A stretch of 64,000 nucleotides of DNA from Rheinheimera sp. MMS21-TC3. GTDB taxonomy: Bacteria > Pseudomonadota > Gammaproteobacteria > Enterobacterales > Alteromonadaceae. The position numbers and the translations under genes are program-made. This document shows, piece after piece, positions 1 to 9,577 of this stretch (position 1 is its first letter; every line of letters begins with the position of its first letter). The notes beneath the pieces are model-generated. The model did no database searches. It had not been told where the DNA came from and saw nothing but the letters and a program-made list of their open reading frames with translations. Location: the NCBI RefSeq assembly GCF_032229285.1, contig NZ_CP135084.1, forward strand, positions 1,674,001 to 1,738,000, read 5' to 3'.

Positions 1-2790
1 TCTTATGTCGAAAGCACCTTTGGCCGTTATGCTGAATTAGCTAATTTAACGGTACAGTTGTTTAATAAACGTTTTTCACCGACAGATAAAGCATCTGCTA
101 AAGTTATTGAAAAGCTCGAAGAGCAAATTAGTGTTCAATTAGAGCAAGTAGCAAACTTAGATGATGACCGTATAATTCGTCGCTTTATTGATATGATAAA
201 TGCGGTTGTTAGAACTAACTACTTCCAAAAAGATGCTCAAGGTGTAGAGAAGTCTTATATCTCATTTAAAATTAAGCCTGAGCTTATTTCAGATATGCCA
301 TTGCCTGTGCCAATGTTTGAAATTTTTGTTTACTCACCACGTATCGAAGGTTCTCACTTACGTTTTGGCAAAGTTGCTCGCGGTGGTTTACGTTGGTCAG
401 ATCGTCGTGAAGACTTCAGAACAGAAGTTTTAGGCTTAGTAAAAGCACAAACGGTTAAAAATACTGTTATTGTACCTACTGGCTCTAAAGGTGGTTTTGT
501 CTGTAAAAAACTACCAGAAACAGGCGGTCGTGAAGCTTTTATCAATGAAGGTAAAGAATGTTATCGCACCTTTATTCGTGGTTTGTTAGATGTAACAGAT
601 AATATTAAACAAGGTGTTATTGTTCCACCAACAGATGTTGTCCGTTTAGACGAAGACGACCCATACTTAGTGGTTGCAGCTGATAAAGGTACTGCAACGT
701 TCTCTGATATTTCTAATGGTATTTCAGAGGAATATGGCTTCTGGATGGCCGATGCTTTTGCATCAGGTGGTTCTAATGGTTACGACCATAAAGGTATGGG
801 TATTACTGCTCGCGGTGCTTGGGAATCAGTTAAACGCCATTTCCGTGAAATTGGTATAGATTGCCAAACCACTGACTTTACTTGTGTTGCTATTGGTGAC
901 ATGGCAGGTGATGTTTTTGGTAATGGTATGCTGTTATCTAAACATAACCGGTTACAGGTTGCGTTTAACCATATGCACATCTTTATCGACCCACAACCAG
1001 ACGCAGCTAAAACTTGGCCAGAGCGTCAACGCTTATTTAAATTACCTACCTCTACATGGGATGACTTTGATAAGTCTCTTATCTCAGAAGGTGGTGGCGT
1101 GTTCTCTCGTAGCGCTAAATCAATTAAATTATCGCCACAAATTAAAGAAATGCTGGGCACCACTAAAGCTAGCATGACACCTAACGAATTAATCCGTGAG
1201 TGCTTAATGATGCCTGTGGATTTAATTTGGAACGGCGGTATTGGTACTTATCTTAAAGCTACAGATGAAACTCATGCTGAAGTAGGGGACCGTGGTTCAG
1301 AAGCTTTACGAGTAAATGGTAAAGATCTTAAGGCTAAAATCGTTGGTGAGGGCGGTAACTTAGGCGCAACCCAACGTGGTCGTATAGAATATGCCATGAA
1401 TGGTGGTCGTATTAATACTGACTTCGTTGATAACGTTGGCGGTGTAACTTGTTCAGATAATGAAGTAAATATTAAAATTTTACTAAATGCGCTGTTAACT
1501 AGTGGTGATTTAACCTTAAAACAACGTAATAAATTGTTATTTGATATGACAGACGATGTGGCGCGTTTAGTTATAACTGAATGTTATCGTCAAACTCAAA
1601 GTTTAAGTATTTCTTCAATTTTGGGTTCTGAACAAATTAAAGAGTACACTCGCTTCATTCATATGCTAGAAAAAGAAGGCAAACTAAACCGTGAGTTAGA
1701 GTTTTTACCTTCAGATGAGCAGCTTGCTGAACGTATGGTTAAAGGCCAGAGCTTAACGCGTCCAGAATTAGCTATTTTAACTGCATATGGCAAAATGGTG
1801 TTAAAAGAACAATTAGTGTTGCCAGAAATTACTAATAATAATTACTATAAACAGTTATTATTTAGTTCTTTCCCAACTCTGTTGCAAGAAAATTATGCGA
1901 CAGAAATTGAAAACCATCCGTTAAAAGCTGAAATTATAGCTACTAAAGTTGCCAATATGATGGTTAACGAAATGGGGCCTAATTTTGCACAACGAATGTT
2001 AGAAGAAACGGGTGCCGGTGTAGGTGAAGTCACTTTATGCTATACCATAGCGCGTGATTTATTCGACTTACCAACTATCTGGACTAAATTGGAACAGTTG
2101 GATAACGTTATCCCAGCACAATTACAAAGCCAGTTCTTGCATCAAATTCGTCGTACTATGCGCCGTGCATCGCGTTGGTTCTTACGTCACCGTAACAAGG
2201 CGTTAAGCATCGAGCAAACTATCGAGTTTTTCAAACCAACTTTTCAACAGTTGCGTGATAATTTAGCTTCATACTTAGTACCTGCAGAAGCCGAGCAATT
2301 AGCTAAGAAACAAGCGCAGCATGAAGAGCAAGCCGTGCCAGCAGAGATTGCACAATACTTAGCTCAGCTTAGTACCTTGTTCTCTACAATGGATATTGCT
2401 CAAGTAGCTGATACAGAAAAAGTTTCAGTAGCTTTAGCGGCAGAAATCTACTTTAAGTTAGGTGATAGTTTAGATTTACACTGGTTCTTAGAGCAAATTA
2501 CTAACCAACCTGTATCTAACCACTGGCAAGCTCTAGCACGTGCTTCTTATCGTGAAGAGTTAGACTGGCAACAACGCTCTTTAGCAGCGGTTGTGGTAAG
2601 AAGTTGTGGTAAAGTTTGTGCAGCTGATGAAGTTATTGGCACTTGGATTAGTGAGCATGATGCCTTATTAGAGCGTTGGCGTTTAATGCTAGCTGAGTTT
2701 AAAACCACCAAAAATCATGAAATGGCTAAGTTTTCAGTAGCATTACGTGAATTAATGTTATTAAGTCATAACTGTGACATTGTGAAATAA
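1..2790 (+). CDS. NAD-specific glutamate dehydrogenase, large type (5' end outside window)
   Basis: Oxidative deamination of glutamate to 2-oxoglutarate by the large NAD-dependent GDH class. The frame is open from base 1, so the gene starts upstream; about 929 residues are visible of a family that is usually about 1600. Seen: the substrate-binding segment with ARGGLRWSDR, the lysine-rich KAQTVKNTVIVPTGSKGGF stretch, IGDMAGDVFGNGML and NGGIGTYLKA, followed by the long helical C-terminal region typical of this class. A strong terminator follows, so it ends its own transcript before pyrD. The TTG at 58 is internal and not a start. Confidence 0.93.
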   Translation, partial: SYVESTFGRYAELANLTVQLFNKRFSPTDKASAKVIEKLEEQISVQLEQVANLDDDRIIRRFIDMINAVVRTNYFQKDAQGVEKSYISFKIKPELISDMPLPVPMFEIFVYSPRIEGSHLRFGKVARGGLRWSDRREDFRTEVLGLVKAQTVKNTVIVPTGSKGGFVCKKLPETGGREAFINEGKECYRTFIRGLLDVTDNIKQGVIVPPTDVVRLDEDDPYLVVAADKGTATFSDISNGISEEYGFWMADAFASGGSNGYDHKGMGITARGAWESVKRHFREIGIDCQTTDFTCVAIGDMAGDVFGNGMLLSKHNRLQVAFNHMHIFIDPQPDAAKTWPERQRLFKLPTSTWDDFDKSLISEGGGVFSRSAKSIKLSPQIKEMLGTTKASMTPNELIRECLMMPVDLIWNGGIGTYLKATDETHAEVGDRGSEALRVNGKDLKAKIVGEGGNLGATQRGRIEYAMNGGRINTDFVDNVGGVTCSDNEVNIKILLNALLTSGDLTLKQRNKLLFDMTDDVARLVITECYRQTQSLSISSILGSEQIKEYTRFIHMLEKEGKLNRELEFLPSDEQLAERMVKGQSLTRPELAILTAYGKMVLKEQLVLPEITNNNYYKQLLFSSFPTLLQENYATEIENHPLKAEIIATKVANMMVNEMGPNFAQRMLEETGAGVGEVTLCYTIARDLFDLPTIWTKLEQLDNVIPAQLQSQFLHQIRRTMRRASRWFLRHRNKALSIEQTIEFFKPTFQQLRDNLASYLVPAEAEQLAKKQAQHEEQAVPAEIAQYLAQLSTLFSTMDIAQVADTEKVSVALAAEIYFKLGDSLDLHWFLEQITNQPVSNHWQALARASYREELDWQQRSLAAVVVRSCGKVCAADEVIGTWISEHDALLERWRLMLAEFKTTKNHEMAKFSVALRELMLLSHNCDIVK

Positions 2791-2804
2791 CGGATTTAAT
2801 AGTT

Positions 2805-2836
2805 AAAATACCCCAGCTGGTCTGGGGTATTTTTTT
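2805..2836 (+). terminator. Rho-independent terminator after the glutamate dehydrogenase gene
   Basis: Perfect 11-bp stem, arms 2806-2816 and 2822-2832, with a 5-nt loop. The stem contains CCCCAG/CTGGGG and runs into a seven-T tract. It lies 15 nt after the stop codon. Confidence 0.9.
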
Positions 2837-2858
2837 GGTTACAAATAAAAGGTAAATT

Positions 2859-3869
2859 ATGTTTTATCCAATGGCAAAAAAATTAATGTTTGCATGTGAT
2901 GCAGAATGGTCGCATAACTTTGCACTAGGTAGCCTAAAGAAGTTAGCCCATACACCACTGTCAGCACTATGGCAGCAAACATTACCGGTTAAACCTATTA
3001 CTGTTGCCGGAATACGGTTTGATAACCTTTTGGGGTTAGCAGCAGGTTTAGATAAAAATGCAGACTGTATTGATGCCTTTGGTCAAATGGGTTTTGGCTT
3101 TATAGAAGTTGGTACTGTAACGCCAAAAGCACAAATAGGTAATGATAAACCGCGTATATTTCGCTTGCCTGCTTCAGAAGCCATTATAAATAGAATGGGC
3201 TTTAATAATAAAGGTGTCGACTATCTGGTAGAAAATGTCAAAAAAGCGCGCTATAACGGTGTGCTTGGTATCAATATTGGTAAAAATAAAGATACGCCTA
3301 ATGAGCAAGGTAAAGATGATTATATTCACTGTATGCGCAAAGTGTATATGCATGCTAGCTATATTACGGTAAATATTTCATCACCTAATACGCCAGGCTT
3401 AAGAGATTTACAGTTTGGTGATGCTCTTTTAGACTTATTGAACAGTATTAAAAATGAACAACTCGATTTACAAGTAAAACATGATAAATATGTGCCAATT
3501 TTTATTAAAATTGCTCCAGATATGGATCAGATAGCGGTTAATCAAGTCGCGCAAACCCTGTTAATGAGTAAAATGGATGGGGTTGTGGCAACCAATACAA
3601 CTTTAGATCGTACTGCAGTAACAGGGCAATTACATGCCAATGAAGCGGGCGGTTTAAGTGGTTTACCCGTTAAAGCGAAAAGTACCGAAGTAATAGGTCA
3701 GCTACGCCAAGCAGTTGGTAAAGATTTTCCTATTATCGGTGTAGGTGGTATTCATGATGCTAGTTCAGCCGCTGATAAAATAACTGCCGGCGCTAATTTA
3801 CTGCAAATTTATACTGGTTTTATTTATCAAGGCCCAGCATTAATTAAGCAGATCGTGACTAGCTTATAA
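2859..3869 (+). CDS. pyrD: Dihydroorotate dehydrogenase (quinone), class 2
   Basis: Oxidises dihydroorotate to orotate in pyrimidine synthesis, passing electrons to membrane quinone. At 336 aa it has the class 2 length, with the N-terminal amphipathic membrane-association segment. Seen: [12 protein letters not shown] near residue 60, the catalytic-loop [14 protein letters not shown] around 170, GGLSGLPVK near 265 and the phosphate-binding GVGGI near 295. It is followed by zapC, the same order as in E. coli and Shewanella. Confidence 0.97.
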   Translation: MFYPMAKKLMFACDAEWSHNFALGSLKKLAHTPLSALWQQTLPVKPITVAGIRFDNLLGLAAGLDKNADCIDAFGQMGFGFIEVGTVTPKAQIGNDKPRIFRLPASEAIINRMGFNNKGVDYLVENVKKARYNGVLGINIGKNKDTPNEQGKDDYIHCMRKVYMHASYITVNISSPNTPGLRDLQFGDALLDLLNSIKNEQLDLQVKHDKYVPIFIKIAPDMDQIAVNQVAQTLLMSKMDGVVATNTTLDRTAVTGQLHANEAGGLSGLPVKAKSTEVIGQLRQAVGKDFPIIGVGGIHDASSAADKITAGANLLQIYTGFIYQGPALIKQIVTSL

Positions 3870-3974
3870 TGATCAAATATAGATCTGTATTTTTTATAGC
3901 CAATTAATCTTTAATATATTGAACAATATAGTGTTATTGTATATTGTGCTATTTTTAAACTGCAAGGATTTGCC

Positions 3975-4490
3975 ATGTTAACGCCATCAGAATGTTGGCA
4001 ATGGAACTATTGCCAACAACGAGACCGTTTATTACTCGATCTTAATGATGAGTTACAATTCTGCTCGCCTTTTAGTGCAGCGCAATTGGTGGCAAAACCT
4101 ATGCAACAAGCCTTATCCATTACAGAAGCAGAAGCTTTTTGGGCAATAGATCACAGCCTGCAATCTATTGAGCTAAGTGATGCTGTACGATTTGAACTTT
4201 GTCTTACTGGGCTAAGTTGTGCTTTTTTACCGTTATTAGCTCATAAAAGCTGGCATTTTCAACAAGCTAGTGCTCATGTTGTAGCGCTTTATTCTGTTGT
4301 AGTGCTAAGAGGCATGAGTACCCAGCATGCGTTAGTTGTAGCTACTGATCAAGAATCTAGTACCTGTCTGTTACTAGACAGCATAACCACCTTATCGGGC
4401 AAAGTATTACCTCGGTTACATGTTGTTAGACTATTAAACAATAGAATTAGTCCGCTAACAAAAAACGATAAATTACGTTATATTGCTTAA
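3975..4490 (+). CDS. zapC: Cell division protein ZapC
   Basis: FtsZ-associated protein that promotes bundling of Z-ring protofilaments in the cytoplasm. The assignment rests on size (171 aa), the N-terminal pattern MLTPSECWQWNY followed by a short acidic LLLDLNDELQF segment, and its place directly downstream of pyrD, where enterobacteria carry zapC (ycbW). No signal peptide or membrane segment is visible. An AAGGA ribosome site precedes the ATG. Confidence 0.82.
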   Translation: MLTPSECWQWNYCQQRDRLLLDLNDELQFCSPFSAAQLVAKPMQQALSITEAEAFWAIDHSLQSIELSDAVRFELCLTGLSCAFLPLLAHKSWHFQQASAHVVALYSVVVLRGMSTQHALVVATDQESSTCLLLDSITTLSGKVLPRLHVVRLLNNRISPLTKNDKLRYIA

Positions 4491-4561
4491 TAACAGTTAA
4501 GGCTTTCCCTACTGTTCAGTTCAGTCTAAAATAGTACTTTTCCTGCTATGCTGCCTTTATT

Positions 4562-5779
4562 ATGTCTGACACTGCATTAAACCTAGATAAAACTAGTCAA
4601 TTTTTCGCTCAATTACACCTTGCTATTTCTAATCAAAGCTTACAAAAACTCGTGCTAAGTAAATATCAAGGCGCTGAAGCTTTAAAGCAAGTGCAAGTGC
4701 GGCCTGTATTAATAAAGCAGCAAAGATTATTAAGTTTTACTTATAAATATCAGACTAATGATATTACTAAAAATCTGTCAGTTGATGCTGCTATAGCTGA
4801 AGTAACCGCTGTACTGGGTAACACTTTTTTTGCCGTACATCTTTTTACTACAACAAGTGAAACTCAATTAACTATTAGTAAAAAAGGCAAGTGTTTATAT
4901 CAGCATAAATTGTTAGTTAAAGCCACAGCACAGCCTATAGTGCTTGAAAAACAGGCTATGCATAATAGAGAAAAAAAGCGCTATTTATCATTACAGCAAC
5001 CCTATTTACAAGCTTTGGGTGTGACAGATGCTGAGCATAAATTAATTCCCGCTATGTCGAGAAAGTGGAAGCAAATTAATAAATTTATTGAAATTTTCTC
5101 AGTAGCAATTCAAGAAGCGGGCTTAGCACAGTATAAAGATTTACATATAGCTGATTTTGGTTCTGGAAAAGCTTATTTAACCTTTGCTATGCATGATTAT
5201 GTTAGCAATAATTTATTAGCTACTGCTCAAATTACGGGTGTAGAGTTACGGCAATCGTTAGTTGATTTATGTAATAGTACTGCAGAAAGTCTGCATTTAT
5301 CAGGACTTAAATTTGAACAAGGTGATGTAAAGCATTTTCAAGCTAAAGGTATTAACGTGATGATAGCCTTACATGCCTGTGATGTTGCAACCGATTATGC
5401 ATTACATATGGGCATAGCGACCGGTGCTGAAGTAATAATGTGTTCACCTTGTTGTCATAAGCAAATTCGGCCACAAATTAAATTACCGCAGGTATTAGCG
5501 CCTATGCTGCAGCATGGTATCCACCTTGGCCAAGAAGCTGAAATGATTACAGACAGCTTAAGGGCTTTGCTGTTAGATGCTCATGGTTACCAAACTAAAG
5601 TGTTTGAGTTTATTTCGTTAGAGCATACCAGTAAAAATAAAATGATTTTAGCCACTAAACGCAAACAAGTTAAAGATCCTAGCAAAACCTTAGCTCAAAT
5701 TGCGGCTATAAAACAGTTTTATGGTATTGAACAGCATTGTTTAGAGCAACTCTTAGCCGAGCAAGCTATTAGCGTTTAA
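4562..5779 (+). CDS. Class I SAM-dependent methyltransferase (Methyltransf_32-like)
   Basis: 405 aa. The SAM-binding motif I is IADFGSGKAYLTFAM at about residues 196-210, followed by GVELR (motif II acidic residue), ALHACDVATDYAL and a cysteine-rich CSPCCHKQI. This combination is typical of the Methyltransf_32 group that includes eukaryotic METTL25-like proteins. The N-terminal 180 residues form a separate domain without a recognised motif. The substrate is unknown; RNA or protein is possible. It runs convergently into the dGTPase-like gene with only 7 nt between the stops. Confidence 0.75.
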   Translation: MSDTALNLDKTSQFFAQLHLAISNQSLQKLVLSKYQGAEALKQVQVRPVLIKQQRLLSFTYKYQTNDITKNLSVDAAIAEVTAVLGNTFFAVHLFTTTSETQLTISKKGKCLYQHKLLVKATAQPIVLEKQAMHNREKKRYLSLQQPYLQALGVTDAEHKLIPAMSRKWKQINKFIEIFSVAIQEAGLAQYKDLHIADFGSGKAYLTFAMHDYVSNNLLATAQITGVELRQSLVDLCNSTAESLHLSGLKFEQGDVKHFQAKGINVMIALHACDVATDYALHMGIATGAEVIMCSPCCHKQIRPQIKLPQVLAPMLQHGIHLGQEAEMITDSLRALLLDAHGYQTKVFEFISLEHTSKNKMILATKRKQVKDPSKTLAQIAAIKQFYGIEQHCLEQLLAEQAISV

Positions 5780-5786
5780 AGTTAAT

Positions 5787-7079
5787 CTAGCGCCATTGAG
5801 TTGCAAATAATTGCTGATACATATGCTCGGCATAATCATCTGTCATGCCAGAGATATAATCACAAATAACCCTAAGCCTAAGATTAACAGGTGCTTTTTG
5901 CCAGCGAACTTGTGTATTGGCCGGTAGCAAGCGTTGTGGATCTGATGCAAAAGCATCAAATAACGACATCAACATATTCTGACTACGAAAACGTGATTGT
6001 TGGATATCAGGCCGTGAAATCACACAATTATAAACTACTTTTTTTAAGCAGTTTAATAGGGTTTGTTCTGCGCTGGGCAGGGCGGCATTAAATCGAATTA
6101 ACGGGTTAGTCGCTTGTGGTAAACTGGTTATTAATTCTACTGAGCAAATTAATAAATTAACCAAATAACCAATAGCTTCTTTACGCAAATGATGTAATTC
6201 ACTAAACAAATTGCTGCTGATATTGTGTAAAGCCTCCTGAAACTCTGCTGGCAAGCTACTAAAGGTTTGTGCTGTATTAAGCTGCCATTGCTCTTGGCTT
6301 ATATTGCCTAATACTATGGCATCTTCTAGATCATGAACGCCATAAGCAATATCATCGGCTAACTCCATAATAGATGCATCTAAAGATTTAAAGCGCGACT
6401 TAAGATAAGGGCTGCAGGCAAATACATCTACCTGCTGAAAAAGCTCTTTATCATAAGCACTCAGTGGTGCCAAAATCCAATCTAAAATATCAGCATCATC
6501 GGCAAAAATTGCTTTAGCTGGTTTCCAGGCATTTAGGCTTAGTGGATTAGTTTCAGCAGGGGTAGAATGCTGTAAATCGGGTTGTAGTACTGGATACTTC
6601 AATAAACCCAGCAGTGTACGGCGAGATAAGTCCATACCATGCTCTAAGGTATAAGGCTCAAGCTTAGCTACAATGCGTAAAGTTTGGCCATTGCCCTCAA
6701 AGCCACCGGCATTTAGCATTTTATAGTTTAAAGCGGTTTCACCGCCATGACCAAAAGGCGGGTGGCCAATATCGTGGGCTAAACATAATGCTTCTATTAA
6801 GCTGTGATCGGGCAATAATAGCTGTTGTTCTGGCTCTAGTTTACTTTTTAATTGATTAACTAAACCTGTGCCTATCTGAGCTGCTTCTAATGAATGGGTT
6901 AGTCGAGTACGGTAGAAGTCATTTTGGCCTATGCCTAAAATTTGCGTTTTTGATTGTAAACGGCGAAAGGCAGCTGAATGCAAAATTCTTGCTCTGTCGC
7001 GCTGCCAAGGTGTACGTAAATCTTTAGGCCGGCTTATTACCGTATTAGAGCAACGCTCTGACCAAACGAGATCTGTCAT
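5787..7079 (-). CDS. dGTPase-like HD-domain triphosphohydrolase
   Basis: Expected to hydrolyse dGTP (or other dNTPs) to the nucleoside and triphosphate. At 430 aa it fits the dgt-like subfamily rather than the 500-aa E. coli Dgt type. Seen: PWQRDRARILHSAAFRRLQSK at the N-terminus, TRLTHSLEAAQIG, the HD metal motif AHDIGHPPFGHGGE near residue 110, and ELADDIAYGVHDLEDA near 240. An AAGGA site lies just upstream of the ATG. It diverges from yebG. Confidence 0.9.
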   Translation of the reverse strand: MTDLVWSERCSNTVISRPKDLRTPWQRDRARILHSAAFRRLQSKTQILGIGQNDFYRTRLTHSLEAAQIGTGLVNQLKSKLEPEQQLLLPDHSLIEALCLAHDIGHPPFGHGGETALNYKMLNAGGFEGNGQTLRIVAKLEPYTLEHGMDLSRRTLLGLLKYPVLQPDLQHSTPAETNPLSLNAWKPAKAIFADDADILDWILAPLSAYDKELFQQVDVFACSPYLKSRFKSLDASIMELADDIAYGVHDLEDAIVLGNISQEQWQLNTAQTFSSLPAEFQEALHNISSNLFSELHHLRKEAIGYLVNLLICSVELITSLPQATNPLIRFNAALPSAEQTLLNCLKKVVYNCVISRPDIQQSRFRSQNMLMSLFDAFASDPQRLLPANTQVRWQKAPVNLRLRVICDYISGMTDDYAEHMYQQLFATQWR

Positions 7080-7174
7080 ATATTTCCTTATTTACTCTCC
7101 TAACTAGACAATTTGATATTACGTTAAAGCTGGCTAAAGTTCGAGCAAAAGGAGTCGACAATTAATATCAATTA

Positions 7175-7190
7175 CTGTATAAAAGAACAG
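7175..7190. promoter_or_regulatory. LexA (SOS) operator upstream of yebG
   Basis: CTGTATAAAAGAACAG matches the gammaproteobacterial LexA box CTGT-N8-ACAG exactly in both half-sites. Its flanks (TA before, TTA after) extend the consensus. It lies 24 nt before the yebG ATG and 95 nt from the divergent dGTPase-like gene. yebG is an established SOS gene in E. coli. Confidence 0.88.
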
Positions 7191-7214
7191 TTAACTTAAT
7201 AAGTGGGGAATAGC

Positions 7215-7544
7215 ATGGCAGTTATTATTAAATATGTAGTCGAGCGTAATGGGGTGGAGAAGATGACTTTTACTTCTAAAGCAGAAGCAGATGCGTACGA
7301 TAAAATGTTAGATACAGCAGATGAGCTAACAGAATTATTAAGTGCCAGTCAACTGATTACCGATGAGCAACAAGTTGATGCTTTAGCTTTATATTTAGCC
7401 CAAAATAAAGATGATGTATTAATTGCCTTAGGTGCCAAAAAAAGGCCTAGCAACAAAACTAAAGCTGTAGCTAAAGTAACTAGTGAAGAAGTAGCTACTG
7501 ATGTTAAAGCTAAACTTAAATCAGCTGCAAAAGAAGTAGCATAA
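7215..7544 (+). CDS. yebG: YebG-family SOS-induced protein
   Basis: Small DNA-damage-inducible protein of unclear biochemical role. The N-terminus MAVIIKYVVERNGVEKMTF, followed by the KAEADAYDKMLDTADEL stretch, is the YebG signature. The C-terminal 40 residues are lysine/alanine-rich (KKRPSNKTKAVAK), suggesting nucleic-acid contact. The ATG at 7215 is preferred over the in-frame GTG at 7203 because GTGGGGA forms its ribosome site and family proteins start with MAV. The LexA box lies immediately upstream. Confidence 0.92.
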   Translation: MAVIIKYVVERNGVEKMTFTSKAEADAYDKMLDTADELTELLSASQLITDEQQVDALALYLAQNKDDVLIALGAKKRPSNKTKAVAKVTSEEVATDVKAKLKSAAKEVA

Positions 7545-7566
7545 CAATATAATTATTGCTGAACTA

Positions 7567-7593
7567 GGGTTGCAGCTACTTAAGCTGCAACCC
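7567..7593 (+). terminator. Intergenic hairpin between yebG and the symporter gene
   Basis: Perfect 11-bp stem (GGGTTGCAGCT paired with AGCTGCAACCC), 5-nt loop. There is no clear T-run on either side, so it may be a weak bidirectional terminator for the convergent genes. Confidence 0.5.
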
Positions 7594-7598
7594 ATGCT

Positions 7599-7646
7599 GT
7601 CACTTGTCACTTGTCACTTGTCACTTGTCACTTGTCACTTGTCACT
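7599..7646. repeat. Heptanucleotide tandem repeat (CACTTGT) about 6.6 copies
   Basis: Six perfect CACTTGT units from 7601 to 7642 plus a partial unit to 7646. The array overlaps the 3' end of the minus-strand symporter gene, whose last codons (TSDK) and TGA stop lie in the repeat. Seven is not a multiple of three, so any change in copy number upstream of the stop changes the reading frame of the C-terminal tail. Confidence 0.95.
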
Positions 7647-9055
7647 GCTACTTGTTCTATAACCTTACTTTTTTGTTTAGCCCAATATAAGGCTAAATCA
7701 CGTCTTACTTCTGGCAATAACATATATAAAGCTAAGATATTAGGCACTGCCATTAAAAAAATCATAGAGTCAATAAAGTTAAAGACGGCCATAATATTCG
7801 GTACAGCACCAATAGATACTATTAAGCAAAATAATACTTTATATATTGTTGTAGATTGTTTCCCAGTACCAAAAATATAGCGCCAACCCGTTAAACCATA
7901 ATATGACCAACTTACTACCGTAGAAAACCCAAATAACAATAATGCGATCATTAATACCCAAGGAAACCAACTAAATATTGAAGCAAAGGCGCTAGAGGTA
8001 AATTGCACACCATCTAAACCATCAACCTGATAAGCCCCGGTTAAGATAATTACTAAGGCTGTTATGGTACAAATAACAACAGTATCAATAAAGGGCTCTA
8101 GCAAGCCAACAAAGCCTTGGCTAATTGGGTTTTTAGTTTGAGCTGCGGCATGCGCTATGGGTGATGAACCTATACCTGCTTCATTGGAATAAGCTGCTCG
8201 TCTAAAGCCTTGAATTAATACACCAAGAAAGCCACCATAACCTGCTTCAGGGGTAAAGGCACTAGATACAATTAATGCAAAAGCAGCAGGGATTTCGCTA
8301 AAGTGGACATACATAACGGCAAATGCAGCAAAGAGATATATAGCACACATTAGTGGTACAAGTTTACTGGTTACTTTAGCAATGCTTTTTATGCCGCCTA
8401 TAATAACTAAAGCCACTAGTGCTGCATAAATAGCACCAAATAACCAAGCGTTATTGAAGCCTGTAACAGTTTCAACTTGGACAAAGCCTTGGTTTACGTG
8501 AACAAAACCTGCAGAGCCAAAGATAACAAATATAGAAAAAGCAATAGCTAAAATAGAACCAATGACAGGCAAGTTACACTTATCAAATGCTGCTTTTATA
8601 TAAAACATAGGGCCACCAGAAACGCTGCCATCAGCATTTATCTGGCGATATTTAACCGCTAGTGTACATTCTACAAACTTTGTTGACATACCAAGTAAGC
8701 CAGCGATGATCATCCAAAATGTTGCACCAGGGCCACCCAAACTAATAGCGAGTGCAACTCCTGCAATATTGCCGGTGCCGACAGTGCCCGACAAGGCTGT
8801 GGTTAAAGCCTGAAAAGGGCTAATTTCACCCTTTGCACCAGTGCTCTTATTGCCTTTTATTAACTTTATGGCATGCGTAAAACCGCGAATGTTAATAAAG
8901 CCTAAAGAAACAGTAAAAAACAAGGCGCCTAAAATTAGCCACACTAAGACTAAGGGCACATCAGTACCATTAATGTTAAAAGCAAAAAATACGATACTGG
9001 CTAAGGCGTCAGTGAGTTGTTCAAATAGCTGTTGGAAGTTAAAATTATTATTCAT
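7628..9055 (-). CDS. Alanine/glycine:cation symporter (AgcS family)
   Basis: Sodium-coupled amino-acid importer of the inner membrane, 475 aa with about ten hydrophobic segments. Family signatures: GTVGTGNIAGVALAISLGGPG near residues 90-115, GGPMFYIKAAF near 150, RAAYSNEAGIGSSPIAHAAA near 285-305 and the C-terminal FGFSTVVSWSYYG. The extreme C-terminus is encoded by the heptanucleotide repeat. The neighbouring alaA remnant would have used the same substrate, alanine. Confidence 0.92.
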   Translation of the reverse strand: MNNNFNFQQLFEQLTDALASIVFFAFNINGTDVPLVLVWLILGALFFTVSLGFINIRGFTHAIKLIKGNKSTGAKGEISPFQALTTALSGTVGTGNIAGVALAISLGGPGATFWMIIAGLLGMSTKFVECTLAVKYRQINADGSVSGGPMFYIKAAFDKCNLPVIGSILAIAFSIFVIFGSAGFVHVNQGFVQVETVTGFNNAWLFGAIYAALVALVIIGGIKSIAKVTSKLVPLMCAIYLFAAFAVMYVHFSEIPAAFALIVSSAFTPEAGYGGFLGVLIQGFRRAAYSNEAGIGSSPIAHAAAQTKNPISQGFVGLLEPFIDTVVICTITALVIILTGAYQVDGLDGVQFTSSAFASIFSWFPWVLMIALLLFGFSTVVSWSYYGLTGWRYIFGTGKQSTTIYKVLFCLIVSIGAVPNIMAVFNFIDSMIFLMAVPNILALYMLLPEVRRDLALYWAKQKSKVIEQVAVTSDK

Positions 9056-9077
9056 AAGTTATGCTTTAACCGTTGTA

Positions 9078-9335
9078 TTATTTTATTGTCGATAAGTAGC
9101 TAAATTGCGCGACTGCAACGCGAGCAGAGTAAATTCCTTGAGCAGCGGATAAATTATGAATAACGTGCTTTAAAATCTCATCTGGTGCAGCAAAGCCAAA
9201 TAAAGCAGGGTTACCAATATTCAATTTTAGAATACTTTGTCCTTCATCCTCCATTCTTTTTGCTTCTTTAGCTATGGGGCCACGAATGTCGTAACAGACC
9301 CCTGCTAATTTAGAGGATCGTAATATAGGTTGCAT
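9078..9335 (-). pseudogene. Remnant of AlaA-type alanine aminotransferase (N-terminal fragment)
   Basis: 85 codons that follow the N-terminus of glutamate-pyruvate aminotransferase AlaA: SSKLAGVCYDIRGPIAKEAKRMEDEG, LKLNIGNPALFGF, APDEIL. The usual AQG-Y-DSKG-YSAR segment is shortened to AQGIYSARVAVAQ, an internal deletion of about six residues. The reading then leaves the family after about 75 residues (FSYLSTIK) and stops. The whole PLP-binding domain (of about 405 aa) is missing, so no enzyme activity is possible. Read as a decayed gene rather than a functional small protein. Confidence 0.8.
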
Positions 9336-9577
9336 GATAATAAGCTGCCTTAATGATTTTACTCTATCCGTCTAGATAGCTAAAAGTTACAAGGCTATTT
9401 TTTACATAGTTTTACTAAATATGCAATAAATTTAATATGTTATTTTACAGAATAATTATTAAAACTAGCCTAATGCTGTTTTATGTCGTATTAGTTGACA
9501 TATCTAGGTAAAATAAACGGTTATAGTTAAATGTGCTTTAGTCGTATATATAAAATTGCAGTGGTATTGGGAGAAAG

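Noticed and set aside
5787..7079. Anti-phage dGTPase defence gene
   Set aside because: Length and setting next to yebG and the methyltransferase are those of the housekeeping dgt-like family; no defence neighbours.
7599..7646. CRISPR-like array
   Set aside because: Contiguous 7-nt units with no spacers; a simple tandem repeat.
9078..9335. Functional small protein
   Set aside because: It is a truncated AlaA N-terminus with an internal deletion and a non-homologous tail.
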